A DNA stretch of 64,000 nt from Mixophyes australis (Eukaryota > Chordata > Amphibia > Anura > Limnodynastidae). The position numbers and the translations under genes were made by a program. Shown piece after piece: positions 34,339 through 44,990 of this stretch; the first letter of the stretch is position 1; each line of letters begins with the position of its first letter. Where the stretch lies: assembly GCA_036250195.1 (NCBI GenBank), contig JAVHZZ010000005.1, positions 184,398,448 through 184,462,447 of the forward strand, given 5' to 3'. The notes under the pieces are model-generated. The model was not told where the DNA came from. It saw only the letters and a list, made by a program, of their open reading frames with translations, and did not search any database.

Positions 34339-34999
34339 CGGGCGGACCCTATAAGGTAAGAATTTCGGGGGGGGCAGGGCTTGGCGGGTGGGGGCTAGTT
34401 GTTTGAATAGGGCAAAAAAAAATAAAAAAAATTTTTTCTTCCCCAGCGCTGCTGCGCCCCCCCCCAACCCAGCGCCCCAGGCTGCAGCCTGGTCAGCCTG
34501 TTGGCTGATCAGGCCCTGTGTGTGTGTCTAGCAAAATTAAAACATGAGGTTTTAGTTCATATATTGATCAAATAACTTAAGCCTGCATCCCAACGTCAAG
34601 GGCACCTCATTATATGCAGGTCATACACTGACCTATATGCTTTAAACACCATTAAAATGCAGTTAAAATCAGATGCACTCACCTCCCAGGTATAGGGGTT
34701 TACATCTAGCAAAGGCTGGCTTGTGAGCCACACCCAAATGTGCCTTAAATAGGCTTGATGGACAGCTGCTATGACAAAAAGGCAATATTTTGAAACAAAA
34801 CCAGAGAAAAACAAGCCCGCGCTCGGTATATCCCACATTTTATATGGTACCAGCTGCGTGGCAACAAGCCCGCCCTCGGTATATCCCATATTGTATGTGG
34901 TACCAGCTGCATGGCAATATAAATGCCAAAATATGTATACAAAACAAAAAGACAGTTGCCAGCGCTTATCCTTTTCACTCGGTCTAGACAAAAAAGAAA

Positions 35000-35270
35000 T
35001 GTACAACGGCATAGAACTGGATGAAGGGTTGAAAACAGAGAATTGTTATAGATGGAACATATTCAGACTGGGTGAAGTTATTAGTGGTGTCCGAATTTGG
35101 TCCTGTTCTTTTCCATCTTTTTCTAAAGACTTTACAGATGGTCTAGAATGTAAGATGATCTTATTTGCTTATGACACTAATTTATTTAGGGCTATTAACA
35201 CAAAGCAGGTTAGTAATATAATACGAATAAATGTAGGTTTATACACCTAGGCTGTGGTAATAACTGTCAA
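35000..35270 (+). pseudogene. CR1-type LINE ORF2 fragment (RT active-site part)
   Basis: The frame contains DGLECKMILFAYDTNLFRAI, where the RT box normally reads Phe-Ala-Asp-Asp; here the first Asp is Tyr. It is the continuation of the plus-strand CR1 at 31620. The remainder of the LINE resumes at 43685, after the retrovirus, with the target duplication 'ataac' at both junctions. Confidence 0.7.
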
Positions 35271-35274
35271 AGTC

Positions 35275-35483
35275 GTATAATTGGATGAACGAAAGCATAT
35301 TGGTCTAATATTGGTTTGCCGTGCATATTGCGAAGCGTACGCCACGTGTTACGTGACGTGGTGCGTTCGCACGGTAAAATACGCACGCACACACTTGCAT
35401 TACAACAGTTAGTTATTTATATAATTTCATATTGGTTCTGTTACACTGTAATTCAGGAGCAGATAGTATTCGGTTTATTATTA

Positions 35484-35533
<50 letters not shown>

Positions 35534-36148
35534 ATTATATGTACATTGTAGTGTTATTAAAGGTTTAGGTAATAGGAAAGGTGTCATGCCTGATATCATA
35601 TTGAAGCCCTAATCATCAGCAGCTGTCCGATGCAGTCGGCGAAGAGATCGCACATTGCATACTTTAGTTATTGATATTAGAGAGTAAACCTTCGTATGAT
35701 ACTGGCTATGAAAAGGAGCAGACCACCTGGAGAGAAGACCCCCACCTTTGGATTCCTTAGATTGAATCAACCTATTACCTGTCTGGCCTGGACCCACCCA
35801 ACGTCTGGACCTATAGAAACAATCTACGTCATCTCTATTGTTCACAATGAAACACTGATTGTATATATATTAGCTGCATCTCACTGGGGCCTCAGTCAAC
35901 TCTGACACAATATTCTATACAGAATATTGTCCATCGGGTCCGGTGGTTGCGCAGCGTGCGCAAGCGATTGCATTTGGTATGTACTTATCTTTTGGTATTG
36001 GCTGTGCTGTACTGTACTTTATCATGATATAATAATGTATTGAATTGTTGACTATTTACATCTGTTAAAAATAAATCACTTTGTGCTTTGGACACACATA
36101 CAATTGATTGGGCAATGCTTATTTTAAAACGATAGAATTACTTTAATA
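35275..36148 (+). repeat. 5' LTR of the endogenous retrovirus
   Basis: It starts TGTCAAAGTCG and ends near CTTTAAT; the canonical terminal CA is missing. It has a (TA)n tract at 35487-35528, a CpG-rich upstream part ('gaagcgtacgccacgtg'), and a polyadenylation signal AATAAA at 36070-36075. It differs from the 3' LTR by about five substitutions plus the length of the TA tract. Confidence 0.85.
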
Positions 36149-36151
36149 ATT

Positions 36152-36162
36152 TGGGGGCTCGT
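36152..36162 (+). promoter_or_regulatory. Primer-binding site, proline tRNA type
   Basis: TGGGGGCTCGT lies three bases behind the LTR end. This is the first part of the proline-tRNA primer site used by gammaretrovirus-like elements. The match stops after 11 bases. Confidence 0.7.
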
Positions 36163-37162
36163 GAGCTTTGGAGGTTTCGTTGCCGATGATACGCAAGACC
36201 AACGGATTTCGGTTCCTCAACAAAGGGTGGAGACGCGTCATAAACGGGTAAGAACGCATGGTGTTCAAAACCTGAATTTTACTCTGTGTTGCGAAACCGA
36301 ATGTCCGTTTTGCATTATCTAGGGCATGCTAACTAGAACCTAGGGACAAAAGAGAAAACTGTTTCTTTTTTCTGTCATTGTGCGTTTTAACTGTATTGCA
36401 TTGTTTAGCGTATGTGTACTTCCTGCTGTGCGTACGCGAACTTCCGGTAAACTTGCCACGTGGTTAAACAATCGTTTTGATAGTTATTATACATGCATAG
36501 TATAATTACTTGTGAAAGCCTCTGAGACATTATTACTATTGTTGGGAACTTTTGATTTTCTGCGCAGAAAAGGTGTATAGTGTGTGATGTTGTAACGTAG
36601 ATACACTGTTTTATTGTTGAGGTGCTCAGTTGCTGTCTGACGAGGCGGATTGCCCAACTGAAGGACGGTATACAGGGCAGGTATACCGAATGCGAAAACT
36701 GGGTTTTCGCAAAGCGCTACCAATAGAGCGCAAGGTTTGCTAATAATTAGTATTGGTAGGCAGTGCGATCCGATCGCACCGTTAGTGTGAATTGGTGAAG
36801 CAGCTAGGAGGAATTATACTGGAAAGGCAGGTTGATTGTATCGACTTTGCGCTCCCAGCGATAATAAACTCAGCAGATTTTTGTGGTTGAGCCAGGGTAT
36901 CGAGGAGCTGATAGCCCTTGGGGCCCACAGTGATATTTCTGTATTAGGGACCCTCGCCAGGGGCGAGAAAAGCGAGTGAGCGCGGCTAAAGGAAATACGT
37001 TCACCGAGCATTATAGATCTCTAGCGGTGAGTATAGCAACAGAGTTGAAATTATTAGGTGGAAAGAACAGAGCATTGCGGTGTGTCTGTATTTCACATTT
37101 GGCCGGAAGGAACAGAGCATTGCGGTGTGTCTGTGGTCCGGGTAGAAGGTATATTGTTCAAC

Positions 37163-38845
37163 ATGGGTGCTAAGCATACGCTAGAGATGGTCAGTGTACT
37201 GCCTAAGGAAGGCCCTATTGGTTCAGCGAGGTTTCTCATGTGTAAGAAATATGGTGCATATGCAACTGTGTATTGTGACACGTGGGTCGGGATGACCAAA
37301 GCTTGTGATAGGCCTTTCCCAACAATAGGGAGTTTTAATGCAGAGGTACTAAATACTGTAAAAGATAAAGTACGGTTGATTAAGTCAACGAAAGTGAGAA
37401 ATGCACATAATCATTGTTTAAAATCGTGGCAAATGGAAGGTAACACGTGGCAGAGCAGCGAACGCACAGCGGAAGTGAGTGTAAGGAAAAACACGTGTTC
37501 AGCGGAAGTAAGCGTACCGGAAACAAGCATTCCGGAAGTGTGCGTTGCAAAGCGCGGCGAACTGAGCGCAAACACGCCCCCGATAAATTCGGTCGGGGCG
37601 GGAAGTACAGCCAATACCAAAAATGTAAAAACTGTAACTAGTAAGTTGTATGTTGTTTTAAGTAACGTTAAAAGTAATGTTTCAGGAAAAAGAAGAGGAA
37701 CGGTCCCACCAGCAGGGGCAGCTGCTGAAAGTGGTGAGAATAATGAAAAGGTTAACACAGGGGGAGACATCCATTGTACTGCAGCAGCAATTTCAGCAAC
37801 TAGTTTTAGTGATTTGGTAGACTTACATTCTGTCTGCACAGCAGCAGTTCCCAATGGGAAAGCAGACAGGAATAGTGATGTTCCCTTAAAACATGTAGCA
37901 AAGCATGACCCATGCACTAGGTCTGAAACATTTTCAATTTTGTCTGATTTCCCTGATCCTAGGAAAGATTTGACCAAATGTCAGCAGTTTATTAGATATT
38001 ATGGTAATGTGTATGAGCCAACTAATAAAGATTGGCGAGTATTATTGAAGACCTGTCTTCCTCTCAATACTGATATACAAAAGTTCATTAATGATTGTAT
38101 GTTGGAGGAGGATGAATCCTTAACCGAGGATGATAAACAGGACAATATTAGACATATAATCACACAGTTGGCTATATATTTCCCAGTGATAGTGGACTGG
38201 AGTAAAATTTTTAGTATCCAGCAAAAAGATAGTGAAAATGCAGCAGACTATTTTTGCAGAGCTTTGATAGCAATGGGAAAATGTACTGGGGTACCAGACA
38301 TAAAAGATAATCTATATTACAGAGAGGTTGCTGTTAAAGTTCTAATGGATGGCCTCAGGGAAAACTTGAAAAGAAGGGTGCAAACTTCATTACCATACTG
38401 GAAAGGAACCACTGTAAGTGCTCTCAGGGAGTCAGCTATAGAACATGATAAAAGTATAAACAAACAGAAAGAGACACTAAGTGATAGGGTAATGATGATA
38501 AGTATCCCAGCACTAGAGGGACTGCACACACGACCACCAGAATACAACCCACATAACAGGAAACCCAGAATAGTGAGATGTTACAATTGCAGAGAAGAAG
38601 GACACATTAGGAAAGATTGTAAAAAGGAAGAGAAACAACACAAGTTGAGGAAGTGTTTTCAAGGCAATAAAATAGGACACCTAGCAAAACATTGTGCAGA
38701 CATGACAGGGACGTGCTTCAACTGCCATAAGAAGGGACGCATGAGTAGGAACTGTGTAGAGAGAAGAATGAATACCTGGGTTGGAAATCACATAGACATC
38801 CACAAAGGAGGCGTACACTTCTCTCAGAGGTTCCCCTTTAATTGA
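37163..38845 (+). CDS. gag: Retroviral Gag polyprotein
   Basis: The chosen ATG (37163) gives MGAKHT, a typical N-terminal myristoylation signal; the frame is open further upstream but has no better start. The product is about 560 aa. A Ser/Thr/Val-rich matrix-linker region comes first. A capsid-like helical region follows, with a major-homology-region-like segment (IQQKDSENAADYFCRAL, near residues 350-366). Three zinc knuckles are near residues 473, 498 and 518. The first is intact (CX2CX4HX4C). The second has its second Cys replaced by Gly, and the third has its His replaced by Arg. The frame ends in TGA with no pol continuing it. It would encode the virion core protein. It was probably inherited recently, given the LTR identity. 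I write no repaired version. Confidence 0.8.
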   Translation: MGAKHTLEMVSVLPKEGPIGSARFLMCKKYGAYATVYCDTWVGMTKACDRPFPTIGSFNAEVLNTVKDKVRLIKSTKVRNAHNHCLKSWQMEGNTWQSSERTAEVSVRKNTCSAEVSVPETSIPEVCVAKRGELSANTPPINSVGAGSTANTKNVKTVTSKLYVVLSNVKSNVSGKRRGTVPPAGAAAESGENNEKVNTGGDIHCTAAAISATSFSDLVDLHSVCTAAVPNGKADRNSDVPLKHVAKHDPCTRSETFSILSDFPDPRKDLTKCQQFIRYYGNVYEPTNKDWRVLLKTCLPLNTDIQKFINDCMLEEDESLTEDDKQDNIRHIITQLAIYFPVIVDWSKIFSIQQKDSENAADYFCRALIAMGKCTGVPDIKDNLYYREVAVKVLMDGLRENLKRRVQTSLPYWKGTTVSALRESAIEHDKSINKQKETLSDRVMMISIPALEGLHTRPPEYNPHNRKPRIVRCYNCREEGHIRKDCKKEEKQHKLRKCFQGNKIGHLAKHCADMTGTCFNCHKKGRMSRNCVERRMNTWVGNHIDIHKGGVHFSQRFPFN

Positions 38846-39635
38846 TTGCACACTCTGTAACAACTAATATTCTGGGGGAGAAATATAGCCGACTCTAGAG
38901 TTAATCTGTGGTGAGCATTAAGGTGCAAAATGTAGAAAGAAACTTATTTTTTTAAAAGTAATCTTTGTTGATTTTGTTTGTTTTCCTAAATCGCTAGCCG
39001 ACGGCAAAAAATAGAAATGTTTGTTTTGTTTGCTGTTTTAAGATAACTATCTTGTTTTTCTTTTCACAGATAAAAGGGACACAAAAGAAGTATAGACAAG
39101 TGTTTAAAAGGGGTGAGATAGAGAAATAGAAGAATTACTCTTGAAAGACTAATTAACAATAGACAATTGGAACACTCTTTTGTTTTAGGCTACAGTGACT
39201 CATGATAATTTGTTTGGCTGAGAATCATTATCCAACAATGAAGTATGTACATACTTTGCTCCAAAATATCGTTTTATGTATTTCAGAGAAAATATGAGTC
39301 ACTAAGAGTACATTTTTACATTTCTCTATTATAAGTTAGAAAAGTCCATTGAAAAGGTATGTAGTCAATGAGATACCGAGTTCTTACTGAACAAATGACG
39401 GACGACACTGGATTGCACGGTTAAGACCCCCTAGTCAAGTATGGGGAGGGGTCATAGTTAGCAAATAGCTAAGGGGAACAGTGGAATGAATACAGCCATT
39501 TCCCCATAGAGTCAGAGTCCAATCCAGCTGTCATTTTGTTGTAAAAATCTCCCTTTCTACATGTATGTTTGTATTCAAACCTTTGTATTCCCATCATTCA
39601 TTGCTTTCCTATTTCTCATTCTTTACACAAACGCT

Positions 39636-39668
<33 letters not shown>

Positions 39669-42600
39669 CTCTCTCTCTCTCTCTCCATCTCTCTCTCTCT
39701 CTCTCTCCATCTCTCTCTCCCGCTCCCTCTCTCTCTCCCTCTCTCTCTCTCTCTCTACCTCTCTCCCCCTCTCTCTCTCTCTTTACCTCTCTCTCTCTCT
39801 CTCCATCTCTCCCTCTCTCTCTCTCCCGCTCTCTCTCTCTCTCTCTCCCTCTCTCTCCCTCTCTCTCTCTGCTCTGGTAGAGATAAAATCAGACACAGTC
39901 TCAACAATGGGGCTAAAACATATTTTTATGTTTTTACATAAGACAAATTCAGAGATACACACACTAGATTGATATGAGTTACAGAAACAGTCAGGGGTTT
40001 TGTTTTCATGTGTATAGAAACTGCTGATTTTAAGCAGAAAGGTTCTGTTGTGGAAATACGATTCATGTGTTATAGATTGCATATCTGTTTTGTTTTTTTG
40101 TTTTGGCTCGTGCCTCCTGTACAAAAATGTGCCTTTTTATGGATGCACAAAGGGTGGAGACAGGAGATTGCTAGAGGATAGGCATACAGATATGCATCTC
40201 TGTGTAGAACATTGGAGTAGGATTTTTACCACAAGATACGACATAATGTGAAACCCTAGAAAATGTAGAATTTTCATGTTTTATCATTTTCACTGTTAGA
40301 CAGGCATGTACTGGATACTGTTATATTTGAAGAAAGTGTTATAGAAAGAGACCTCTTTGCCTTTCCCACTTAGTCAAGTAGCTGAATATGAGGTACTGAG
40401 AATGACATGTGAGTTGGCAGAGGGAAAATCGATTGATATACATTGGTCTTTAGCATTTTTCTAGTCTAGAGGGCGATGTTGAGGTGACTGAGAAATTGTT
40501 TTATAGCAATACCAGCACATGATTAGGACACTACATAGAGGACTTTATACAGGGACACAGTTACCAACGGAAGTAGCTGCTAGTAAGGTCCACACTTACA
40601 CGCACAACCATACATGGCTGTCACACCAGGGAGAACATAGCTGTCAAATAGACAGCAGGGTTTTATGTGACAGCTAACAAATCTATGTTTTGTTTTGTTT
40701 TTCGTTGTATTTTTTTAGTTTTAAAAAGGTGAACACACACACACATGCACGCATACACATATTGGTTACTATAGGAAGATTTGTGTTACCCGAGGGATAA
40801 ACTGTCTGGAAGGTGAAGAGATGTGGTGAGGAGTCTGGTGGACTCTGGAGAGATGGACAAGGTAGACCAATAGAGCCATCCCATATCCCTCCTGCTGATG
40901 GGTTTTCCTCCAGGTAAAACAAATACACGTCATCCAATTACCACCATGCAGGATCCTCAAGTATACACAGGTGTACCAATGAAAAATGTCTGGGTAGAGG
41001 TGTATTGAAATGTGTCTAATGTATTACTGTATCATACTCAAAGTTTTTGTTATTCAATGTGATAGTCCTAGAGTTATAATAGATGATAGGGGTATTCATG
41101 TTATTGATAATAGATGTATAATGTATGAGTAGTGGTAACAAATCACATACTTTCAGTTAGCCATAAACCAGTGTGAACATAAAGTAGTGGTATTCGGTAG
41201 AATGAATTGAATAGAATAAGAGTTGGAACTTGATTGAAGTGCCCCTAGTCCTTTCCCGCTACCAAGAAATCACCCCTGGGCAGACTCCTAACCTGTCAGT
41301 TTTTTAAATGTTCTTGACCCCTCGTGAGATGAGATTGTAACTGGGAGGCTAGGTTAGACCTTGAGAGAAGGTAAATAGTGAGACAGCAACCGAGAAGGTC
41401 CAAAACACTGTTTCCTGAAAGGTCACACTAACTGTCAGGATGTTGGATCAGGAGAGTAAGTCGTGGAGCAGTAATTTCTTAAGCTTAGGTTATTTGCCAG
41501 ACAGGTACCAGGTGTAGGCTACCAGCCTCACGGCTTCAAGGGTAGCAGAGACACACTGGTGCCCATACCACCCACTGCAGAGGGGCCAACACTCAGAGAA
41601 GGGTCTAAGGGCACTCATGAGTCTGTACTGGAAGGCCTCGGATGCAGTTAGTAGCACCTGAGCCAAAGGCTAAGACTGTTGTCCAGCATGAAGTTGTAGC
41701 TTTTCCTGTTTTGTGTTCTCTCATTTCACTCTCTTCTCAGGACGGTTAATTCTTTTGATTATTAGCAGGTGACAGAGACTGGTTCAGGTAATGATAAGGA
41801 GGTATTGGGGAGGAAGAAGTTAGTAGCATAATCAGTCCGGCCAATTACTCTATTCAATTCAGGGGTAAAGGAAAATTTGGAAAACTTGGAGCTTGGAGAA
41901 AGTGCGAGGGGCTATTGTCTGAGTAGCATTACGTCCATAAGTACGGCAACCCCATAGTAAAAAAAAGAGACACACCCAGCGATGCCAGTCCAGTAATATT
42001 CGGACTTGAGCAGGCATCCTTGAGAATGATTATCATTCTTGGGAGGGTAAGGTTTTAGACCAAACAAAGTGCTGGGCGTGCTCACGCGTGCCTCAGTGAT
42101 TATATCAAGTAGGATTAGTTCTCTTTCCACTAAATATTCTTGAGGTACCCGAACTATGGGTGGGAGGTCACTAGGGGAAAAAGTAGGACACCTAGGTCCC
42201 TTAGTCTGAAGTCTCCCAATGCTTTACAAGCCGATCACTGTTAAATCTGGGTATTGGGAGACTGGGAAGAACGAACAGACAATAGCCCGCCCACAAGTGT
42301 TGATGAAAAGAACTGGTGACATTATTAGATGTGTGTATATTAACGCAAGCTGAAGGAGATTGCATATGACATTATTGATAGACATAGGATGATGCTATTG
42401 ATGAACATGAAGTGTTTAAATGTATTCTGAGCTTAAAGACATGCGTTGGACAGAAGAACCTGTTAAACTTAAAGAACTGTAGTAGAGAATTCTGTATAGC
42501 TGATACACGTTCTACTGTACCATGTACCTTTCCAAATAATGTATTAAGTATTTTATTGCACCCTTTAAGGGCATACAAAAGGTTATCTCCAAGCTCCAGA

Positions 42601-42794
42601 AGTGTACAGTTTATAGTAAAAGAAGAAGTCGTTTAGAGGATTAAGACTCTCTCTTATGATAACTTGTTTAGATCTACAAACAGCGTGGACATACACCAAG
42701 GGGGATTTGTATTACATAACAATGAAACGTGGTACTGAGATCCTGCTTATAACATCTTTAAGGTGATAGTTTATTGTACTATCAAAGGGTGGAT
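38846..42794 (+). pseudogene. Degenerate ERV interior with RNase H remnants
   Basis: No long coding frame is present. A stretch at 40379-40455 translates as a sequence resembling retroviral RNase H (AEYEVLRMTCELAEGKSIDI), and 40545-40600 contains an LPTEVAA word typical of the RNase H to integrase region. A large (CT)n tract lies at 39637-39871. A short purine tract ('caaagggtggat', about 42783-42794) directly precedes the 3' LTR and could be the plus-strand primer. Envelope was not recognised. Confidence 0.55.
39637..39871. repeat. (CT)n simple repeat inside the retrovirus
   Basis: An interrupted TCTC tract of about 235 bp yields Ser/Leu-rich frames on the plus strand and Arg/Glu-rich frames on the minus strand, none of which is a gene. 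Confidence 0.95.
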
Positions 42795-43013
42795 TGTCAA
42801 AGTCGTATAATTGGATGAACGAAAGTATATTGGTCTAATATTGGTTTGCCGTGCGTATTGCGAAGCGTACGCCACATGTTACGTGACGTGGTGCGTTCGC
42901 ACGGTAAAATACGCACGCACACACTTGCATTACAACAGTTAGTTATTTATATAATTTCATATTGGTTCTGTTACACTGTAATTCAGGAGCAGATAGTATT
43001 CGGTTTATTATTA

Positions 43014-43067
<54 letters not shown>

Positions 43068-43681
43068 ATTATATGTACATTGTAGTGTTATTAAAGGTTT
43101 AGGTAATAGGAAAGGTGTCATGCCTGATATCATATTGAAGCCCTAATCATCAGCAGCTGTCCGATGCAGTCGGCGAAGAGATCGCACATTGCATACTTTA
43201 GTTATTGATATTAGAGAGTAAACCTTCGTATGATACTGGCTATGAAAAGGAGCAGACCCCCTGGAGAGAAGACCCCCACCTTTGGATTCCTTAGATTGAA
43301 TCAACCTATTACCTGTCTGGCCTGGACCCACCCAACGTCTGGACCTATAGAAACAATCTACGTCATCTCTATTGTTCACAATGAAACACTGATTGTATAT
43401 ATATTAGCTGCATCTCACTGGGGCCTCAGTCAACTCTGACACAATATTCTATACAGAATATTGTCCATCGGGTCCGGTGGTTGCGCAGCGTGCGCAAGCG
43501 ATTGCATTTGGTATGTACTTATCTTTTGGTATTGGCTGTGCTGTACTGTACTTTATCATGATATAATAATGTATTGAATTGTTGACTATTTACATCTGTT
43601 AAAAATAAATCACTTTGTGCTTTGGACACACATACAATTGATTGGGCAATGCTTATTTTAAATCGATAGAATTACTTTAAT
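42795..43681 (+). repeat. 3' LTR of the endogenous retrovirus
   Basis: It is a near-identical copy of 35275-36148, slightly longer because the (TA)n tract is longer (about 43017-43063). AATAAA lies at 43604-43609. Confidence 0.85.
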
Positions 43682-43684
43682 ATA

Positions 43685-44340
43685 ACCTTGCTACTTACAC
43701 ATTAAATTTAATACAATTGGATACAATGGAAAAGGAAAAGGAAATGGGGATACTGTTTGACAGAAAGCTGAATTAAATCCTGGGATGCATAAAAAGGGAG
43801 ATAAGTGCATGTAATAAATGTATGTTACTACTTTGACTATATCCTGGGCATCTTCCTGTAAGAATGATGAAGGGAAACCTGAGAGGGTTCAGAGGTGGTC
43901 AACCCCAATAATAGATTGAAAGGAAGAGCTCAATTATGGAAAAGGCCAAACTAGCTTTGTTTATTTACCTTGGCAAAAAGCATTTTAGAGGTGATCTAAT
44001 TAATATAATTAATAATAATATTTAAGGTCCAAACAAAGAACTTTTTGTACAAAGGATCATAGAGAGAACAAGGAGTAATCAATTGCAAATGGAAGAAAGA
44101 TGATTTCACCATCAGCAAACGAAGCGGTTATTTACTATAATGCAAACAGAGCTGTGGAGCTGATTACTACATGAGGCAGTGATGGCAAATTCACCAGCAG
44201 AAATAAAAAAACATATAAGAAATGGTATCTGTGGCTATAATTAGTAGAGGACATTATCAGGTTCCTTGGTCCAAGGAATTTATTTAATTGTGTACCTGTA
44301 CACCTGGTAAATAATGGTTATGTAAAGCAACAAGAAAAAG
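43685..44340 (+). pseudogene. CR1-type LINE 3' part
   Basis: Broken frames correspond to the region after the RT box in the minus-strand CR1 at 47.1-51.8 kb: GILFDRKLN, then LGCIKREISAC, then 'gaaagcattttagaggtgatc'. It is the 3' continuation of the copy at 31620 and 35000, separated by the retrovirus. Confidence 0.6.
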
Positions 44341-44744
44341 TGTCCAGGTCAGGTATTTTATTGATGCTTATGGTTATCAACTATTTTATATTTTAATGTT
44401 GTAAACTCCAAACTATACTAATACAAGTGCATGTGGAAGAATATATGTAACCCATGTCTCAGATCTGAATCATGATCTGCAATTTATGCAAAGTTTCTCT
44501 GCCGTGTGATTGATAATGCCAAAAAAAGTCACTTTTTTCCAGTATATTAATCAATTTTAGCTATTTCTCAGTGGATTTTCAAAGTGTTAAGTGATCATTT
44601 AAGGACATAAATCAGTAGTCTCAATGGTTTTATAGTTTTATAGAAGGCATGTATGCTTAATAGTAATATTAAATGTCTATTGTCATCCTCAATTCTATAT
44701 TTATGTTGACTATTATATTTAGCATGTCATCTCTATTTTGGCAT
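44341..44744. other. AT-rich sequence, nothing recognised
   Basis: No gene or element end was supported here. Confidence 0.4.
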
Positions 44745-44990
44745 GCTGCACTCAGATACATATTGTATGTGGGAGAGTGGAGCCTACCCGCTGCTTATTC
44801 TACACAGCTAGGCAACATCAGGGGACAATTAGTTACTGTACTTAGTTCCTTTAGCACACATGGGTGAGTCCGGTTCTTTATCTGTCAGTTTTGTTTAGCC
44901 TAACTGCACCTTCTACTATTTTAGTAACATTTAACCTTGTGCATAGACTATTGCTGTATTGCCTATTTTCTGGTGTTTTTTAAAATAACA
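44745..44990 (-). pseudogene. Small CR1 fragment, opposite orientation
   Basis: The reverse complement of about 44800-44960 aligns by eye with 31750-31890: 'gtgtgctaaaggaactaagt' is shared, as are 'ggtgcagtta' and 'gacagataaag'. It is a short, decayed CR1 RT piece. Confidence 0.55.

Larger units (their letters stand above)
32317..34518. mobile_element. Non-autonomous hAT element, 2.2 kb
   Basis: The ends are CAGGGCCTGATTAAGG (32317) and the inverse of CTGATCAGGCCCTG (34518). 'tgtgtgtg' is duplicated on both sides (32309-32316 and 34519-34526), although that word is simple sequence and so a weaker duplication. No transposase frame is present. The interior holds a MITE (32558-32846), (TG)n/(TA)n at about 32450-32515, two minisatellites (33420-34085), a run of hairpins (34162-34338) and short G/C homopolymers. 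Confidence 0.75.
32121..34978. mobile_element. Element bounded by 178-bp direct repeats, split by a hAT
   Basis: Positions 32121-32299 and 34800-34978 are near-identical direct repeats starting 'cagagaaaaacaagcccgcg' and ending 'cagcgcttatccttttcact'. Each contains two tandem ~53-bp monomers ('cggtatatcccacattttat', 'ggtaccagctgcgtggcaa'). After removing the hAT (32317-34518) about 650 bp remain, including a 34530-34800 segment with 'gtgccttaaataggcttg'. The arrangement resembles the partial LTRs of Penelope-like elements, but no coding region exists to confirm it. It interrupts the CR1 LINE. Confidence 0.5.
35275..43681 (+). mobile_element. Endogenous retrovirus with gag and little pol
   Basis: Two LTRs (35275-36148 and 42795-43681) in direct orientation flank an internal region. 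Behind the 5' LTR is TGGGGGCTCGT, matching a proline-tRNA primer-binding site, and a 1-kb leader. Then comes a 560-codon gag. Downstream there are only fragments resembling RNase H (40379-40455 and about 40545-40600) and no recognisable polymerase, integrase or envelope frame. 'ataac' flanks the element on both sides (35270-35274 and 43682-43686). It is inserted in a CR1 LINE. Confidence 0.85.

Noticed and set aside
35696..35905. A 69-aa frame present in both retroviral LTRs (35696 and 43230).
   Set aside because: Its conservation only reflects the near-identity of the two LTRs. No domain and no start context were seen.
39561..39972. Ser/Leu-rich plus-strand and Arg/Glu-rich minus-strand frames.
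   Set aside because: They come from the (CT)n tract inside the retrovirus.
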